This document shows, in pieces, positions 1 through 11,266 of a DNA stretch of 64,000 nt (positions are counted from its first letter, which is position 1; the number at the start of each line of letters is the position of its first letter). The stretch is from Saccharina japonica (taxonomy: Eukaryota; Sar; Phaeophyceae; Laminariales; Laminariaceae), in the NCBI GenBank assembly GCA_008828725.1, contig MEHQ01000533.1, positions 1 to 64,000 of the forward strand. The letters are read 5' to 3'. The notes beneath the pieces were generated by a model, which ran no database searches, was not told the DNA's origin, and saw only the letters and a list, made by a program, of their open reading frames with translations. Position numbers and translations under genes: made by a program.

Positions 1-559
1 TTCGAGCGTGGTTGAAGACAAGAGGGGGGGGGGCGAATGTTTAGCAAATGGTAAAAAACAACATTTCTTACGGTATATCATACGGTACATATAATCCGTC
101 TGATCAAATTTTCACTCTACTGACAACTTCAGAAATCGAGTTGTTCCGGATGACTGGAGTACACCCACATTTCACGCAACGTAACTCATAAAGGCCCTGT
201 CTCAGCAGGGTAGATATCACACAGCGTTATTTGTTTTTTTTTCAATTTCTCGAGGCTAATGAAAGTCGCGTATTGCTGAATGAATGCAGGGTTAGGTTTC
301 ACTACAGTAGGTCGAATGAGGTTCCAACTGTTTTGATATCGGAAAGGGATCGTCCTCGCTCAGCGGAAAACGCGGACACGTTTCATATACTTTTTCAAGC
401 AGGTGTAGCGGGAGAAATCAGCAAAAAAAAAGTAATTCTGAACGGTAATTGGCTACGATTTAATACTAATCTTGGTAAGACGAACCTATAACATCGCAAC
501 GAATTCGAGGGAATCTGCGCAATCTTTGGCGTTGTCGTCGTCGTCGTCGTCGTTTTTTT

Positions 560-745
560 TTTCTGGCGCGTGCTACGATAGGGGTAGCACTTTTTCGACC
601 AAACAAATCCGACCGACCAGGTTCCTTAACTCAATTTCGTCGGAATGCCATTCGTGTTTTCCAAATTGTATCGGTGATAGCCTAGGCTTTACCCAAGCTT
701 TGGAATTGTTCATCGGGTTTCCTTTTTTAGTTTTTCTCAAGTAAG
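560..745 (-). mobile_element. MITE family M copy, truncated
   Basis: The left end, GCGTGCTACGATAGGGG near 564-582, is the inverted terminal motif of a small repeat found about nine times in this window. The interior keeps family motifs such as TTGTTCATCGGGTT near 705-720. The far end is missing, so this is a decayed copy. Confidence 0.5.
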
Positions 746-1596
746 GACACTCTGTGGCGCCAGAAGTCGAGTGTCAAATTCCGCTTGCGCCTTGCCCACA
801 CGGTCATATATATTTTTAGCGGCTAACTCTCGAAATTACGTGAGGAAAAGTGGGTAGGCGCTAGAGTGAAAAAATCATCGGACGGACCATACGTTCAAAG
901 GAAAATAACACAATCATACTGTCAATGGCTCTAGATTTCACAGAGACCACGAGTGCAGTATGATAAAGGAAAATAAAGACGGCCGGGTCGGGGTTATATA
1001 AACACGACGGTGAATATGGTATACCAGACAGAGCACAGGGAGAGGATCATTTAGAGGTAAACTACCGCGCAGAACACGGTAGAGGCAGTACAGACATAAA
1101 CTAAGTGTATATATATTTTGCGAGCGGTCATGGGCCGATACAACCATGGGCACCAGCACGACAGTAGAGGGGGGCTCTGAGAGGCTTGAACGCTTGAAGC
1201 ATTCCTCACGGGGAAGTTGCCGGCGAAACTAAAATAGGTCCGAGTACTATTGATATGTTTCATGTATATGCTCTTCACGTGAATCCGTCATTTCCATCCA
1301 TCGACATCCGGCACACTCAGTGCCCGTAAGGTGCTGTTTCTTGATATTTGGGCTCTGAGGTCACAAAACTACGAGACCATAAAAAGGCACCGAATGCCGG
1401 ACGCGCCGGGTACGAGAAGCAGGACATATACAACCAGACACATTGCAGCAAGTAAAAGCTTGACCATACTACGGCAGTAGAACGCGTTGATTGGGTGAGT
1501 CGAGGGACAGAGTCTCCTATTCGAACGACGTCAACACTGAGCTAGGCGTGGCGACGAAAACACAAAAAGAGGCCGACCCCACCACAAAAAGTAAGG

Positions 1597-1652
1597 CAAG
1601 GTAAGGAAGGTAAGGTAAGGTAAGGTAAGGTAAGGTAAGGTGAGGTAAGGTA
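1597..1652 (+). repeat. GGTAA pentanucleotide microsatellite
   Basis: About ten slightly imperfect GGTAA units inside repeat block R1. The equivalent position in R2 (about 3840) has only a short TAAGGCGAGG relic. Confidence 0.85.
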
Positions 1653-2038
1653 TGGAAAACCTCGAGGACTACTGCAGCAATATAATATATAATACGACGC
1701 ACGTGGTGGGCGAAACTAGCCACCCACTCGGCGCCCTGACCTTGACACCTGAAACAATACAGCAGCATCGCACATTTCTCTTACCAAACGGACGGAAGAC
1801 CATACACGAGCGAAGTCGTCGCACATTGCAGCCGCAGGGTACCCGTAATCTTGAATTAGTAGCGCGCAAGGAGAATTCCTCGCCGCTATCCCGCAGGTTC
1901 CTGGTGAGAGGCAGACAAGAAAGCCAGGCAAAAAAAGCCGTGAACGGACGAACAACGCGGTGTAATCAGTGAGGGCGCTGTGGCTCTGGCCATGCGGGGT
2001 TAGTTTGTTTGGTATGACCGTACGCAGCGAAAACACAC

Positions 2039-2312
2039 GACGCATGGTACGGTAGAGGTGTAATAAGCTTTTGCCTTCTGAGGGTGGTTGGTCACTTGAG
2101 GAGCTCTATACCCCACCCATAAACTGATTTTACTACAGTAGGAGGAAAATAAAAGTGCTACCCAATGGACAAACCCCATGATCTTTCTTGAGTAGATAAT
2201 GACACATCTTGCAGCGAGATAACGAAATTCCGACGCTTTGGGGTTAAGGAGCCCTGGCATTTGAAAAAAAAATAGTCAGCCGAAAAGTGCTACCACCGCT
2301 ATCGTAGCAGTG
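2039..2312 (+). mobile_element. MITE family M, full copy
   Basis: It starts GACGCATGGTACGGTAGAGGTG and ends CGCTATCGTAGCAGTGG, which are imperfect inverted termini. The interior has the family signatures CACTTGAGGAGCTCTAT and GGGGTTAAGGAGCCC. It interrupts block R1, while the aligned position in R2 (about 4200-4240) has no such sequence. That makes R2 a related empty site and shows the unit inserted as a discrete piece. Confidence 0.75.
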
Positions 2313-2599
2313 GTCATACGTGTTACCGAGCCTAGAGCGACAAACAGCAGTGCAGTACATAGGCAGTGGTACAGCTCTACAAGAGTAGTTCAAGGTGATG
2401 CTATACATCCTCGTACTCGGGTGGTGTCGTGATTTCGACTGTTAAACGCGACCGACAAATCGTGGCAGTGAAGCGCGACGAAAACAGCAAAGGACACAAA
2501 CCACACCTAGGACAACACAAGGAAAAGCTTGGAGGCCACGTGCGACTGACGTGCTACATCAAGGTCAAAGAAAAAAGTCATGTCGCTCGCTTTCAACAG

Positions 2600-2940
2600 T
2601 AGAGTATCGACAGGCCATTCTTGGTTGATGCGGCGAACACTTCAAAGGCACGATCTATATTGTACGCCTTGGAAATGAGACAATCGACAGGCGTCTTGTA
2701 GTTGAACTTAAAGCTGGCGCATCATGTAACTCGTACAATACTTGCGGAGTACACTTCACAGGCACCACATACAGGATTCGTGTTGGAAAGCGAGTATCGA
2801 TTCTTGTAGTTCAACTTGCAGCTTACGTATATCACATAACTCGTGCGTGCGGAGTACAAATCACAGGCACGGATTATACTGTATGGTACACCAGCTATGA
2901 GTTCGATCAAAAGAGAACGAGGTCTGTCTGTACTCAACTT
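2600..2940 (+). repeat. ~110-bp tandem repeat within R1
   Basis: The motif GCGGAGTACACTTCACAGGCAC and close variants recur near 2631, 2741 and 2849, a spacing of about 110 bases. The same motif recurs in R2 near 4580 and 4692 at about 112 bases. The tandem therefore predates or tracks the block duplication. Confidence 0.65.
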
Positions 2941-3514
2941 TCTGGGCATCTGCGTATCTCATTTTCTGTTCCTATATACGTATACACCAAGTACCCCGTG
3001 CGTTGCAAACTCATTTTTACACGGTTTCAACAATAAAAAAAGACACGTCAGCTGTGACATCGAGGATTCGTCGAAACTCGTATTTTGCAGGCTGCGCGTG
3101 ATACTGCGATCGTACGGTTTGCAATCCGCTGGTGGTTGTGAAAACCCCAGTGAGCAGAGCAATAGATACGTAGGCATGCAAACGATCCAGAACCCGGAAA
3201 GTGTTGTTTTTTTGTGCGATCAGCCTCCAGAAGAGGGATAAACGCTTAGCAAGTGGTTGCGCACGTACTGTAGTGTCCTGCAAGTATATCAACCCTGCAG
3301 TAGTAGTCCTAGATGCATACAAAATACGTGTGATGAAGGAAGGTAGGGGAGAGCGGGCTGGGATGAAACGAGCAAGACGGAAAATATTCGTACACCAGGG
3401 TGCATGGAAATGGGTGACTAGAGGTCTAGGGGTATCGCGTAGAACACGCACAAGGCAGCAAAGAGAGGAGTGAGCCTTGGATGAGCGGACAAGGGGGGGA
3501 TATGCTACTAACCC

Positions 3515-4850
3515 GTTCTTTCCACCCATCGACATCCAGCGCACTCAGTCAGTGTCCGTGCTGGTTCTTCATTCAAGAGATAATCTAGCTATATGGTCAC
3601 AAAACTAGGACAGAGAGGACACACACCACATGCCAAACGTACTGGGTACGAGAAACAAGACATCGACAAGTCAGACACATGGTAGGAAACAAACGAACTC
3701 CTCTTACACAGCGGTAAAATATACGCTATGATTGGATGAGGTCGAGGAACAGGTTTCCCTATTTGAGCGACGTCAACACCTAGCGAACGGTGGCGATGGA
3801 CAAAAGGCAAAAAAAAGGAGGCTGACCGCGACACGGAATGTAAGGCGAGGTACGGGAATTAGCGACGACGACTGCTTCAATACACTATAGAATACGACGA
3901 ACGTTGTGGGCGAAGCTAGCCACTTCGTCGGCGCCCTGAACTTGGAACCTAAAAAAAAATCGCGCATTTCTCTTACAAAACGGACTGAAGACCGTGCAGG
4001 AGCGAAGCTTATCGCACCTTGCAGCCGCAGGGTACTCGTTGTCTGAAATTAGTAGCGCGCGTGGGTCTGCCTCCCGGATCCGCCTGTTCCTGGTGAGAGT
4101 GCAAGCAGACAAGTCAGAGCAGGCAAGCCGTGCGCGAAAAAAGTGGTGCAATCAGTGCGTGGGCTGTGGCTCTGACCTTGCGGCGTTGATTTGGTTTGCA
4201 GTGTACAGGGCAAGGACAACCGCTATGAAGCATAGAGCCACCTACAGCAGAACAGCAGGCAGCGGCGCTTCAGCAGTGGTACAGCTCTACAAGAGGAATT
4301 TAAGGTGATGTGGTACATCCTCGTACTGGGGTGGTGGTGGTGTCGTGATTTCGACTGTCAAACGCGACCCGAAAAAACGTGGCAGTGTAGCGCGACGAAA
4401 ACAGCAAGCACGCAAAGCACAGCCAGACGACACAATGAAATACTTGGAGGGAACGTGCGACTGACGTGCTGCTGCAAAAGCGATACCCCTCGCGTTGGTG
4501 AGTTGCAGAGTATCGACAGGCCTCACTTTGTTGAATTTACAGCTGACGTACCAGGTATCATATAACGCGTATGATACCTGCGGAGTACACTTCAAAGGCA
4601 CGGGATATACCCATACGCCTTGAAAAATAGGAGTATTCACAGGCCTCTTGCAGTTGAACCTACAGCTGACGTATCCTAAAAAATTGGAACCTGCGGAGTG
4701 TACTCGACAGGCACGAATTCCATAACCCGTACGTGCGGATTGCCCCCTACATGCCCGAGTGAAATGGTACGTCAGCTGTGAGTTCAACCAAAAAAGGCCT
4801 GCCACTTCTCAATTTTTCGGAAGACCTGCGAATCTCAGTCTCTGCTGCGA
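3515..4850 (+). repeat. Low-copy repeat block R2
   Basis: Second copy of the block at 1284-2945, in direct orientation and diverged. It lacks the MITE insertion and ends in the same 110-bp tandem module. Nothing coding is recognised here. Confidence 0.6.
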
Positions 4851-5224
4851 CGTACTTGGTACCTGGTACGTATGATACAACAAATCTGACCCCTTTGGAA
4901 CTTCACAGGGATAGATTGTCGAAATAAAATGACGCCTAAAGTATCTGCCACGCCAAACAGCCCGGGATGCCAGGGTAAAGGGGGCGTATTCGAGGTGCAA
5001 CACGAAAGGAGCTACGTACGTATACTACGCGACGCGAACGCGGCATGATGGCATTCACACTGCCACACATTCTTCCTACCATACCTATGAATACATCGTT
5101 GACGAGACCGCCCTTGGCCTTGCTTTGGTCGCTACCAATGGGCCCCAATACCTGTAATAGGCTTATCAATACTCGTACAACATGTCACTCGGGTTGGGCA
5201 TTGTAACCGATAGACTGACAGACA

Positions 5225-5370
5225 CGCCTGCTGGGTGAAGCTCGGGCATTCGAACGTTCGAACCCCGTGTGGATAAATCTTGTTCTGTCGCTCAAAGCGC
5301 GAGAGCGTTAGTTGGTAAAAATCGATGCAGATTGATGAAAATCGTCACATGCTTCGTTGAGCCGGTCGTT
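5225..5370 (+). mobile_element. SINE family S fragment
   Basis: The segment has GTTCGAACCCC, close to the tRNA B-box consensus, near 5256. It then has GCGCGAGAGCGTTAGTTGG, which matches the body of the SINE at 7839-8190. It is cut short downstream. Confidence 0.45.
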
Positions 5371-5429
5371 CCGGTGATTTGATGTACTCATAAGGACGCA
5401 AGGGCGTTCCATGTTTTGCCGCGAAACAC

Positions 5430-5715
5430 AGCAGCAACGGTTGTAGACTGCCACCCTGCTGGCGGTCGCGTGGAGGTTCGAACCTCGGCTGGCGTATTTA
5501 TGCACAGGGTTGTTTTTCTGGGTGCGCATCCGTCGCCGGCAGTGCAAGAGCAGTAGGTGCTAAAATTCGATTAAACTCGATGGGCAGTGAGTGGTAAAGC
5601 TGGACCCTATGCGCGATAAAACAGAACGGACGCACAGGGAGGGTAGACGCGTGTCCAGAAGGCCTGTTAGGGTAAAACCTCCAACTTGAGCTAAAAAGTA
5701 AACGCAACAAAATGA
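5430..5715 (+). mobile_element. tRNA-headed SINE family S copy
   Basis: GGTTCGAACCTCGG near 5475 fits a tRNA-type B box. Downstream, AAATTCGATTAAACTCGATGG and CCCTATGCGCGATAAAA match the body of the copy at 7839-8190 read on the minus strand. A tRNA-like head followed by an unrelated body is the standard SINE layout. The parent tRNA is not identified. Confidence 0.5.
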
Positions 5716-5814
5716 TATGTACATACTAAAAATAAGCACGCACGACATATCAAACACACCAATCAGCACAACAGACGACGAAAAAAAATGGAAATCTAGG
5801 GGTCTTCGCGTGTG

Positions 5815-6060
5815 GGGCCAGACCGGCCCGTGACATTTTTACATCACGGGCCAAAGCCCGGCCCGGCCCGTGACATTCCAATCTCATGGGTCCCCGGCGC
5901 TGCTGTACCCGGCCCGCGAGATTGAAATGCCACGGGTCGGCGGCCCAGCCCCGCCCGTGAGATTCTTAGATCACGGGCCTCGGCTCGGCCCGAGTTGTGA
6001 GATTTTCAGACCACGCTATCACGAGTCTCATAGAACCTCACGGGCCGAGCCGAGCCAGGT
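5815..6060 (+). repeat. Array of CCCGTGA/TCACGGG inverted motifs
   Basis: At least six copies of GGCCCGTGA or its inverse TCACGGGCC alternate, separated by short A/T spacers such as GACATTTTTACA. Adjacent motifs can pair into many alternative hairpins. A related but not identical array lies at 34350-34570. Confidence 0.7.
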
Positions 6061-6734
6061 TTGCCAATTCGAAAATCTGAAGGGCCCCAAAATAAGTTTT
6101 CGTTTCAATGTTATTCTAACATGTGATTCGCATCGCTTTTCGTCGACAGCTTTAAAGAAGCACATTAAAGCTTGTCCTTTTTTCCCTCGAACCTTTTGAC
6201 GAAAAAGTCATCCAGATTTTTCCCAAAACGACTATACACGGCTGCCATTAAAAACAAACTACATCGCCCCTTTGAATCGTTTGGTTGTACTCTCAGAGAG
6301 CTAAGCTCCACACGATTTTTCAGATCGAAATTCTCACAATTGGGTTGGGAAAAAGCTGGTCAATACAAGGTGACCCTCTCGGCCGGACCAGCTCGAAGTC
6401 AAGGGCAGATTGGGGGTCGGTACAGCGTCTGGTGTCAGGAGTCCTTGCTGTAGTTTGCAGCCGCGATTTTCGTCCGTGGGTCCAGCTTCCAGTTGATCTA
6501 CGCATATATATGTACTTGTATTGCTCTGAATCTGGCTAGGATAGGATACGGTAAAATCTGAGGGACTAATATGAATAGACGTAATCTACAGTAGCAGAGC
6601 AGACACAACGAGAGGCCAGAGGGTACTCGAGCTTCCGTACAGCAGCATTCATGCACATATATAAGCATTGGTAGGCGACTCCTACGTACCACTGCCCTGC
6701 ATGGCCCTGCACTGACCCTTGTTTTTATTCCCCA

Positions 6735-6925
6735 CAATTCAACGCGAGTCGGCGAGGGAAGAAAGGGCTGAAGTATTCTCGCGATAAAAAAAAGCAAGGC
6801 ACGCACCGTAGCGGCGGGGGGGAGAGGGAGAGAGCCTCCTATGCGACCCCGGATGCGAGTTACGACTATAAATAGGAGGGAGAGACAATAGAAAAGCGAA
6901 GAAAATAAATGGGATGGGGAACAAT
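6735..6925 (+). mobile_element. SINE family S copy, 5' truncated
   Basis: It shares ACGCGAGTCGGCGAGGGAAG, the CGCGATAAAA motif and the terminal AAATAAATGGGATGGGG with the copies at 7839-8190 and 33555-33765, taking orientation into account. No tRNA-like head is visible. Confidence 0.5.
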
Positions 6926-7838
6926 ACAAAAATCGTCGAGCTCACAGCTCTGTGACTGCGAAGTAAGGCACGATTAATAGAGGCTTTCCAAGCGCACGCG
7001 ACCCATTATGGCGTGTTCTCAAAGCACACCCACCAAACAGGCCTCTCTCTCGTTAGGGTTAGAGTTAGGGTTCCAGGTCGGGGTGGTCGGGGTGGTGGCC
7101 GCCGTGAGGCCGAAGACCAAAAACTAAAAACGATCCCAGCACAGTCGGTAAAGAAAAATCCCACGGCAGTATCGTGACGAAGCCTTTCCCAAGGAAGACA
7201 GCATCAATGTAAGAGTATGCGAGAACAAACACAAATACTGCTGTGGTCGCGTCCGGCTGGGCCGACCTATCAGCAGGTACCTACTACAAAGCACAATATA
7301 CCCACCCATGCGTATGATATAATACGCACACGAGCTTCCGTGTTTATCTTTCTTTCGTGGCTATAAACGGCACTCCGGGGATCGAGTAGTAGCCTTGTTG
7401 GCAATGATAAAGCAAGACGTGTTTTGCAATTTATAACATTCACGAGGAACGTAGGAAACGCGCGACCGATGTATGACAGATCGGGAGAACGAGAACTTAC
7501 AGCTGACGTGGATATCATGAAAATAAAACATAAGCAGACTTTTCGAGTGTATGATACGTGCTGTGTTCCGAGCGCGCAAAGGCATGTGGGTTACGAGCCA
7601 CAAGTACAGTAGTACGTACGAAGCACAGCAGCCTTGTGATCGATGCCCCCGTTGAATCGCCAGTACGATGCAACCATGTTATACTGGCATCCTGCATGTA
7701 TAATGTATGTACCAAGCGGCCAACACGGTGTACCCTACTCGTACGTTCATTTCGCGCTCGGGCTTCATCCAGCAAGTATTTCACTACTTCAGCAAAACGT
7801 GAGGTACAGTATGTTTCATCACCAAGAAATTGAGCAAA

Positions 7839-8190
7839 TTATTATTATTATTATTATTTTTTACCATCCCATTTATTATCTTCGCACTTCCGTCTTCCTC
7901 CCTCCCTAGTCGTAACTCAGATCCGGGGTCACAAAGTAGGCTCCTCTCCCTCCTCCCCCACTACGGTTCTTGCCTTGATTTTTATCGCGCAGAGGGTTCA
8001 GCCTTCCCAACGCTCGTCGATTTTCATCGAATTTTGCTAACTCACGCTCTCGCGCTTTCAGCTATTCAAGTTTTTTTTTGCAAGAAAAAGTCCCTACGAG
8101 CACGCACTCGGCGGGGCTAGAACTCGCGATCTCGACGCTAACAGGCTTCGTGGTTACCTGCTAGCCCACAGGGGCGACCGGTCATCTTAT
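7839..8190 (-). mobile_element. Complete SINE with tRNA-like head and (AAT)n tail
   Basis: Read on the minus strand it starts at about 8185 with a tRNA-like head: an A-box-like GTGGGCTAGCAGG near 8172 and a B-box-like GAGTTCTAGCCCC near 8125. A roughly 200-base body follows, then an (AAT)n tail at 7839-7860. Version B (around 10280-10300) lacks the whole unit, so this is a clean presence/absence difference. Exact target-site duplications are not clear. Confidence 0.65.
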
Positions 8191-8274
8191 ACGACAGACT
8201 CGCTCTATGTGCAGGAGGAACAACCGGTACAAAACTTTGCGCAGGGTACGGGTCTTACGTCTTATGTCTTATTG

Positions 8275-8570
8275 GACGCGTGGTACGATAGAGGTACGAG
8301 TACAACACAGTTTAGTACTTTTTTGGCTGAAATGGTTTCTGAATGATCGAGCTCCTAATAACCCACATTCTTGTGTTGCGATATTGTTCATTGTATACTT
8401 GGGCTATGGAGCCATGGAGGTGTTCATCGGGTACGTATCGTAGCACTTTCATTTTCCTCCAAAGGCAGGTGGCTTGCTATTACTTAGTATTAGTATAGAG
8501 CTCCTCAATTGAGGAGCCTCAGAAAACTGTATGCAGGCGCACCTCTACCGTACTATTAGTAGCAGGCCTC
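8275..8570 (-). mobile_element. MITE family M, full copy
   Basis: Termini GACGCGTGGTACGATAGAGG (left) and CGCACCTCTACCGTAC followed by GTAGCAGG (right) are the inverted ends of family M. This intact copy is the uninterrupted counterpart of the split copy at 10384-12999. Confidence 0.7.
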
Positions 8571-9360
8571 GGTGAGGGCCTTATCTTATTGGTCGAGGCT
8601 GGCCTTCCGGCCGCCCGGAGTTTTTATTGGAAAAATGCCACCAAAACAAGCGGGGGAGCCGCTTGACTGCCCCTGCCCCTGCCGCTGACGACCTCGAGCC
8701 CCCCAAAGGGAAGGGGTCCGGGTCAGGGGCAGGTCTGCGGTCGGGCTGGTGGTGGCCGACGTGCAAGGTTGAAATTGAACACACACGTTCTGCACAAAGT
8801 TTTGTGCCGACCAGCCCTGCAAATAACGAACGCCCTCTACGATAAGGCGTTGAAGCTTGAAGGGGTGCATCTTGCAATCTGCAGTATTTTCTAAAACTTG
8901 CGAGACATGGATCAGGAGTCGCCATGCCTAACTAACCTCTCATCATGACTTCATGGCCTACGGTGGGTGGTCGTTCCCGACTCCCGACTACATGCCAGGT
9001 GCGTTATACAGAAACATTGACAGCAGGTGCGATATGGCCATGTTGCTGCCATGCTGCCATCGCCTGTCTGTGTGGACGCCATCAGTTTCATCGAAGTTGC
9101 TGTTGTAATCAAGGAAGGGTACTGCTGTAGGTAGCGTCCGTATCATCTGCAATACGCAACACGACATCAACTGCTGCTGCTGGTGCTATATGCACAGTTT
9201 GTACGTCTACACGTATGGTCCGTGCAGTACAGTTTGTCCAATCTGTTTTCGGCTAATAACTTTTGAAATACGACGAGTTGCAAGAAACGCTGAACACAGT
9301 CGTAATCACCAGGGCTGAGCGAACAAATATTGTTTTTTCAGTTTTTTTTTTTCGGCCACT

Positions 9361-9361
9361 N
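9361..9361. other. Single-N assembly junction
   Basis: One N sits exactly where the second copy of the 6917-9240 locus begins. A similar N at 63686 has the same relationship to local sequence. It probably marks a contig join of unknown true length. Confidence 0.9.
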
Positions 9362-10439
9362 GGGAACAATACAAAAATCGTCGAGCTCACAGCTCTGTGA
9401 CTGCGAAGTAAGGCACGATTAATAGAGGCTTTCCAAGCGCACGCGACCCATTATGGCGTGTTCTCAAAGCACACCCACCAAACAGGCCTCTCTCTCGTTA
9501 GGGTTAGAGTTAGGGTTCCAGGTCGGGGTGGTCGGGGTGGTGGCCGCCGTGAGGCCGAAGACCAAAAACTAAAAACGATCCCAGCACAGTCGGTAAAGAA
9601 AAATCCCACGGCAGTATCGTGACGAAGCCTTTCCCAAGGAAGACAGCATCAATGTAAGAGTATGCGAGAACAAACACAAATACTGCTGTGGTCGCGTCCG
9701 GCTGGGCCGACCTATCAGCAGGTACCTACTACAAAGCACAATATGCCCACCCCTGCGCATATATAATACGCACACGAGCTTCCGTGTTTATCTTTCTTTC
9801 GTGGCTATAAACGGCACTCCGGGGATCGAGTAGTAGCCTTGTTGGCAATGATAAAGCAAGACGTGTTTTGCAATTTATAACATTCACGAGGAACGTAGGA
9901 AACGCGCGACCGATGTATGACAATCGGGATCGGGAACGAGAACTTACAGCTGGAGGAGTGGATATTCATGAAAATAAAACATAAGCAGACTTTTCGAGTG
10001 TATGATACGTGCTGTGTTCCGAGCGCGCAAAGGCATGTGGGTTACGAGCCACAAGTACAGTAGTACGTACGAAGCACAGCAGCCTTGTGATCGATGCCCC
10101 CGTTGAATCGCCAGTACGATGCAACCATGTTATACTGGTATCATGCATGTATACATGTATACTGTATACCAAGCCGCTAACACGGCGTACCCAACTCGTA
10201 CGTTCATATCGCGCTCGGGCTTCATCCAGCAAGTATTTCACTACTTCAGCATAACGTGAGGTACTCATGTTTCATCACCAAGAAATTGAGCAAACTTGTT
10301 ATACGTCAAACTCGCCTCTATGTATGTAGGCAGGAGGACGCCGCACAAAACTTTGCGCAGGGTACGGGTCTTACGTCTTATTGGACGCGTGGTACGATAG
10401 AGGTACAGTACCTTTTTTTGGCTGGAATGGTTTCTGAAC

Positions 10440-10690
10440 TCTACTTGCCCGTTGGCGGAAGTCGCGTAGTCCTCCAACTCTATCATCAGCGCAGGAGTCG
10501 TCTTAAACAAAGAAAAAAGCCCAAATGTCAAAGCATCCTTTTCCTCATCTGTGTCAGCCCCATCGAAATCTGCCTGGAGGGTTTCGCGGAGCGACGCCTC
10601 GCGTTCCGACCTACAGCTCTCTCGTTCCGGCCCAGGCCATGCTACTGCAAGAAAAGCACTCGCAAACTCCTGCCCTACCGCGCGCTCCAT
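10440..10690 (-). pseudogene. Possible C-terminal piece of the inserted transposase
   Basis: A minus-strand open frame reads an acidic helical stretch including SLRETLQADFDGADTDEEK and LFSLFKTTPALMIELEDY. It lies downstream of the fragment at 11267-12376 on the same strand and inside the same 2-kb insertion. Whether it is the same protein's C-terminus, reached by splicing or frameshift, cannot be decided from sequence alone. Confidence 0.3.
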
Positions 10691-11266
10691 AGCCACCCCC
10701 CCCCCCCAGCCCATTTCCCCACGAAGTACGAAGAGCAACCCAAGCGTGCCATCGACAACGGTAGGTGCTGGACCCTCTCCATCCACTTATTCCAGCGCCC
10801 TGCGGTAGCAAAAAAGAAGCCTTCGTCCGCGTTGAAGTTCTTCATAAAAACGCTGAGCTGCAGATATGGCAAAAAACAAAATTGTACCCCAGCAGGAGGC
10901 ACAGCAGCAGCAGGAGGGAGGACATAGCGCAACAGCAGACCGACAGCAGCAGCGGCAGGGGGAGACACAGCAGCAGCAGAACGAGTAACACAGCAACAAC
11001 AGCAGCCAGGAGAACGTTTATGAGGCTCGGCAGAAACAACAGGAGCAGGAAGTAGAGACGAGGACGCGAAAAAATGAACATCGCCGTCCATACATGAGAG
11101 TCTACACGAATACTCGAATACTACAGCAGTAGTATACACACCGGGTACCTATTAATAGTACGCGGTAGAAGCACGCAGGAAAAAAAGAAATACTCGTAAA
11201 AGAGCAAACCCTAACAACTGAGTATCAACCACTCCATCGGCCGTGCTCACAGCTGATGTATTTGTA

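Larger units (their letters stand above)
1284..2945 (+). repeat. Low-copy repeat block R1
   Basis: This block matches 3515-4850 in the same orientation. Shared landmarks are the CATCGACATCC motif, the segment around 1695-1970 and the segment around 2350-2560. The two copies are clearly diverged, so the duplication is old. R1 carries a MITE (2039-2312) and a GGTAA tract that R2 lacks. No open frame is conserved between the copies, so it is not obviously coding. Confidence 0.6.
6917..9240 (+). repeat. Duplicated locus, version A
   Basis: This 2.3-kb segment is repeated nearly base for base in two pieces, 9362-10437 and 12478-13650. Relative to version B it carries an extra SINE (7839-8190) and an uninterrupted MITE (8275-8570). 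Degenerate TTAGGG-like sequence lies at 7043-7072. No protein-coding exon is recognised in it. Confidence 0.85.

Noticed and set aside
5225..8190. Functional tRNA genes at the B-box-like motifs
   Set aside because: No complete cloverleaf could be drawn at 5256, 5475 or 8125. The motifs head SINE-like bodies instead.
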